From Hyphomicrobiaceae bacterium (GTDB taxonomy: Bacteria > Pseudomonadota > Alphaproteobacteria > Rhizobiales > HXMU1428-3), in NCBI GenBank assembly GCA_028285025.1, contig JANQQH010000438.1:1-5805 (forward strand): a DNA stretch of 5,805 bases, written 5' to 3'. The notes under the pieces are model-generated. The model saw only the letters and a program-made list of their open reading frames with translations. It was not told where the DNA came from and made no database searches. A program made the position numbers and the translations under genes. Numbering within the stretch: the first letter of the stretch is position 1; every line of letters begins with the position of its first letter. Below are positions 5,055 through 5,805 of the stretch, in pieces.

Positions 5055-5805
5055 ATTGCTTGAAAGATCATTTAAAAAGGGCCGCTTTAAACGGGCTTTA
5101 TTACTCAAAGCTAGATAAATTGCTGGCGCCGAAGACGTCTGGGCAAGGCATAATTTTTACACTACATCAAGTGGAACCAAAACCCTGTAATGGTTTTGCT
5201 CCAAATTCCATTTTAAAGATAACCCCCCATTTTCTAGAACAAACCATTAAAACCGTCCAAGCAAGTGGCTATGAAATCATCAGCTTGGATGAGATGCAAG
5301 AAACCCTAATAAGGCCAGACCAGGGCAAACCTTTCGCTGTTTTTACCTTTGATGATGGCTATCGGGATAATCGAGATTATGCGTTAAAAATATTTGAAAA
5401 ATATAACATCCCTCTCACCATCTATATCGTTTCCGATTACAGCTCAGGTAAAGGGGAGTTATGGTGGTTAGCCCTAGAAGACATTATCAAACAAAACTCA
5501 TCTGTTCAGGATCCGTTTGTGCCGGGTAAAATCTATAAAACCCAGACCCAAGCACAAAAATACAAAACATTTGATGAGCTTTATTGGCAGCTGCGCATGA
5601 TGAACCAATATCAGCAACGCGAAAAAATCAAAGATTTTGCCAAAAGCCATAATTTTGATATTGCCAAATTACCCAATGACTTAATTATGAATTGGGATGA
5701 ATTACGAGAGTTAAATCAACACCCTTTAGTAACATTAGGCGCGCACACAAAATCTCATTTTGCCCTCGGTTTATTGGATCGCGAACAAGCCAAACAAGAA
5801 ATTGT
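5051..5805 (+). CDS. Polysaccharide deacetylase, NodB-homology / carbohydrate esterase 4 type (truncated at the right edge)
   Basis: The frame opens at ATG 5051 and stays open for 251 codons to the window end. There is no signal peptide; the N-terminus reads MYCLKDHLKRAALNGLYYSK, followed by IIFTLHQV (34-41). The NodB motif 1 is TFDDGYRDN (99-107), with the aspartates D101 and D102. Motif 2 is GAHTKSH (230-236), giving the metal-binding pair H232 and H236. The stretch of about 130 residues between them (LWWLALEDIIKQN onward) is an insertion often seen in EPS-cluster deacetylases. The remaining motifs would lie beyond the window. By family it removes N-acetyl groups from an amino sugar in the polymer or its precursor, comparable in role to HfsH-type holdfast deacetylases; cytoplasmic location is inferred from the missing signal. 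It follows the co-polymerase by 93 bases on the same strand. ATG 5051 is the first possible start after an in-frame TAA, but its ribosome site is poor: AAGG lies 16 bases upstream. Confidence 0.9.
   Translation, partial: MYCLKDHLKRAALNGLYYSKLDKLLAPKTSGQGIIFTLHQVEPKPCNGFAPNSILKITPHFLEQTIKTVQASGYEIISLDEMQETLIRPDQGKPFAVFTFDDGYRDNRDYALKIFEKYNIPLTIYIVSDYSSGKGELWWLALEDIIKQNSSVQDPFVPGKIYKTQTQAQKYKTFDELYWQLRMMNQYQQREKIKDFAKSHNFDIAKLPNDLIMNWDELRELNQHPLVTLGAHTKSHFALGLLDREQAKQEI

Noticed and set aside
1..5805. CRISPR arrays, tRNA or rRNA genes, insertion sequences, attachment sites
   Set aside because: No regularly spaced repeats, no cloverleaf-like or ribosomal sequence, no transposase frame and no terminal inverted repeats with target duplications were seen.

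Overview
The window is part of a chromosomal exopolysaccharide (capsule- or holdfast-like) biosynthesis and export locus. The protein families point to an Alphaproteobacterium, most likely Hyphomicrobiales/Rhizobiales-like. The Wza-type export lipoprotein and the GT4 glycosyltransferase both carry wording I associate with rhizobial EPS clusters (GDRLRV, YRPFFVLG, HGHGAKGGAYAR, TPHGGSLHY). The base composition is AT-rich for that group. This placement is family recognition by eye, not a database result.

Layout. Three genes lie on the minus strand, read right to left: a Wza/GumB/HfsD-type export lipoprotein (2522-3343), a family 4 glycosyltransferase (1291-2424), and the N-terminal half of a WcaJ/HfsE-type polyprenyl-phosphate sugar phosphotransferase (785 down to the left edge, truncated). 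Two genes lie on the plus strand: a Wzz/GumC/HfsA-type polysaccharide co-polymerase without a kinase domain (3557-4957) and the 5' two-thirds or so of a NodB-type polysaccharide deacetylase (5051 to the right edge, truncated). The two arms diverge from a control region at about 3344-3556. A long AT-rich non-coding stretch (786-1290) separates the phosphotransferase from the glycosyltransferase.

How the genes work together (inferred from families). The phosphotransferase would load the first sugar onto undecaprenyl phosphate at the inner membrane. The GT4 enzyme would add a further sugar in the cytoplasm. The co-polymerase would set chain length and link inner-membrane polymerisation to export, and the lipoprotein would contribute the outer-membrane/periplasmic channel. 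The deacetylase would remove N-acetyl groups from the glycan. Flippase, polymerase, further transferases and any tyrosine kinase are not in the window.

The coding content is ordinary for this kind of locus, and I see no novel multi-gene system. The points worth a second look are all in non-coding DNA: a perfect 16-bp tandem duplication that sets a 17-bp promoter spacer ahead of the phosphotransferase; a 15-bp element (14/15 identical) shared by two intergenic regions; a perfect TTAA-N7-TTAA CtrA-type site ahead of the co-polymerase; long-spaced perfect inverted repeats; and a dyad that encloses the deacetylase start codon.
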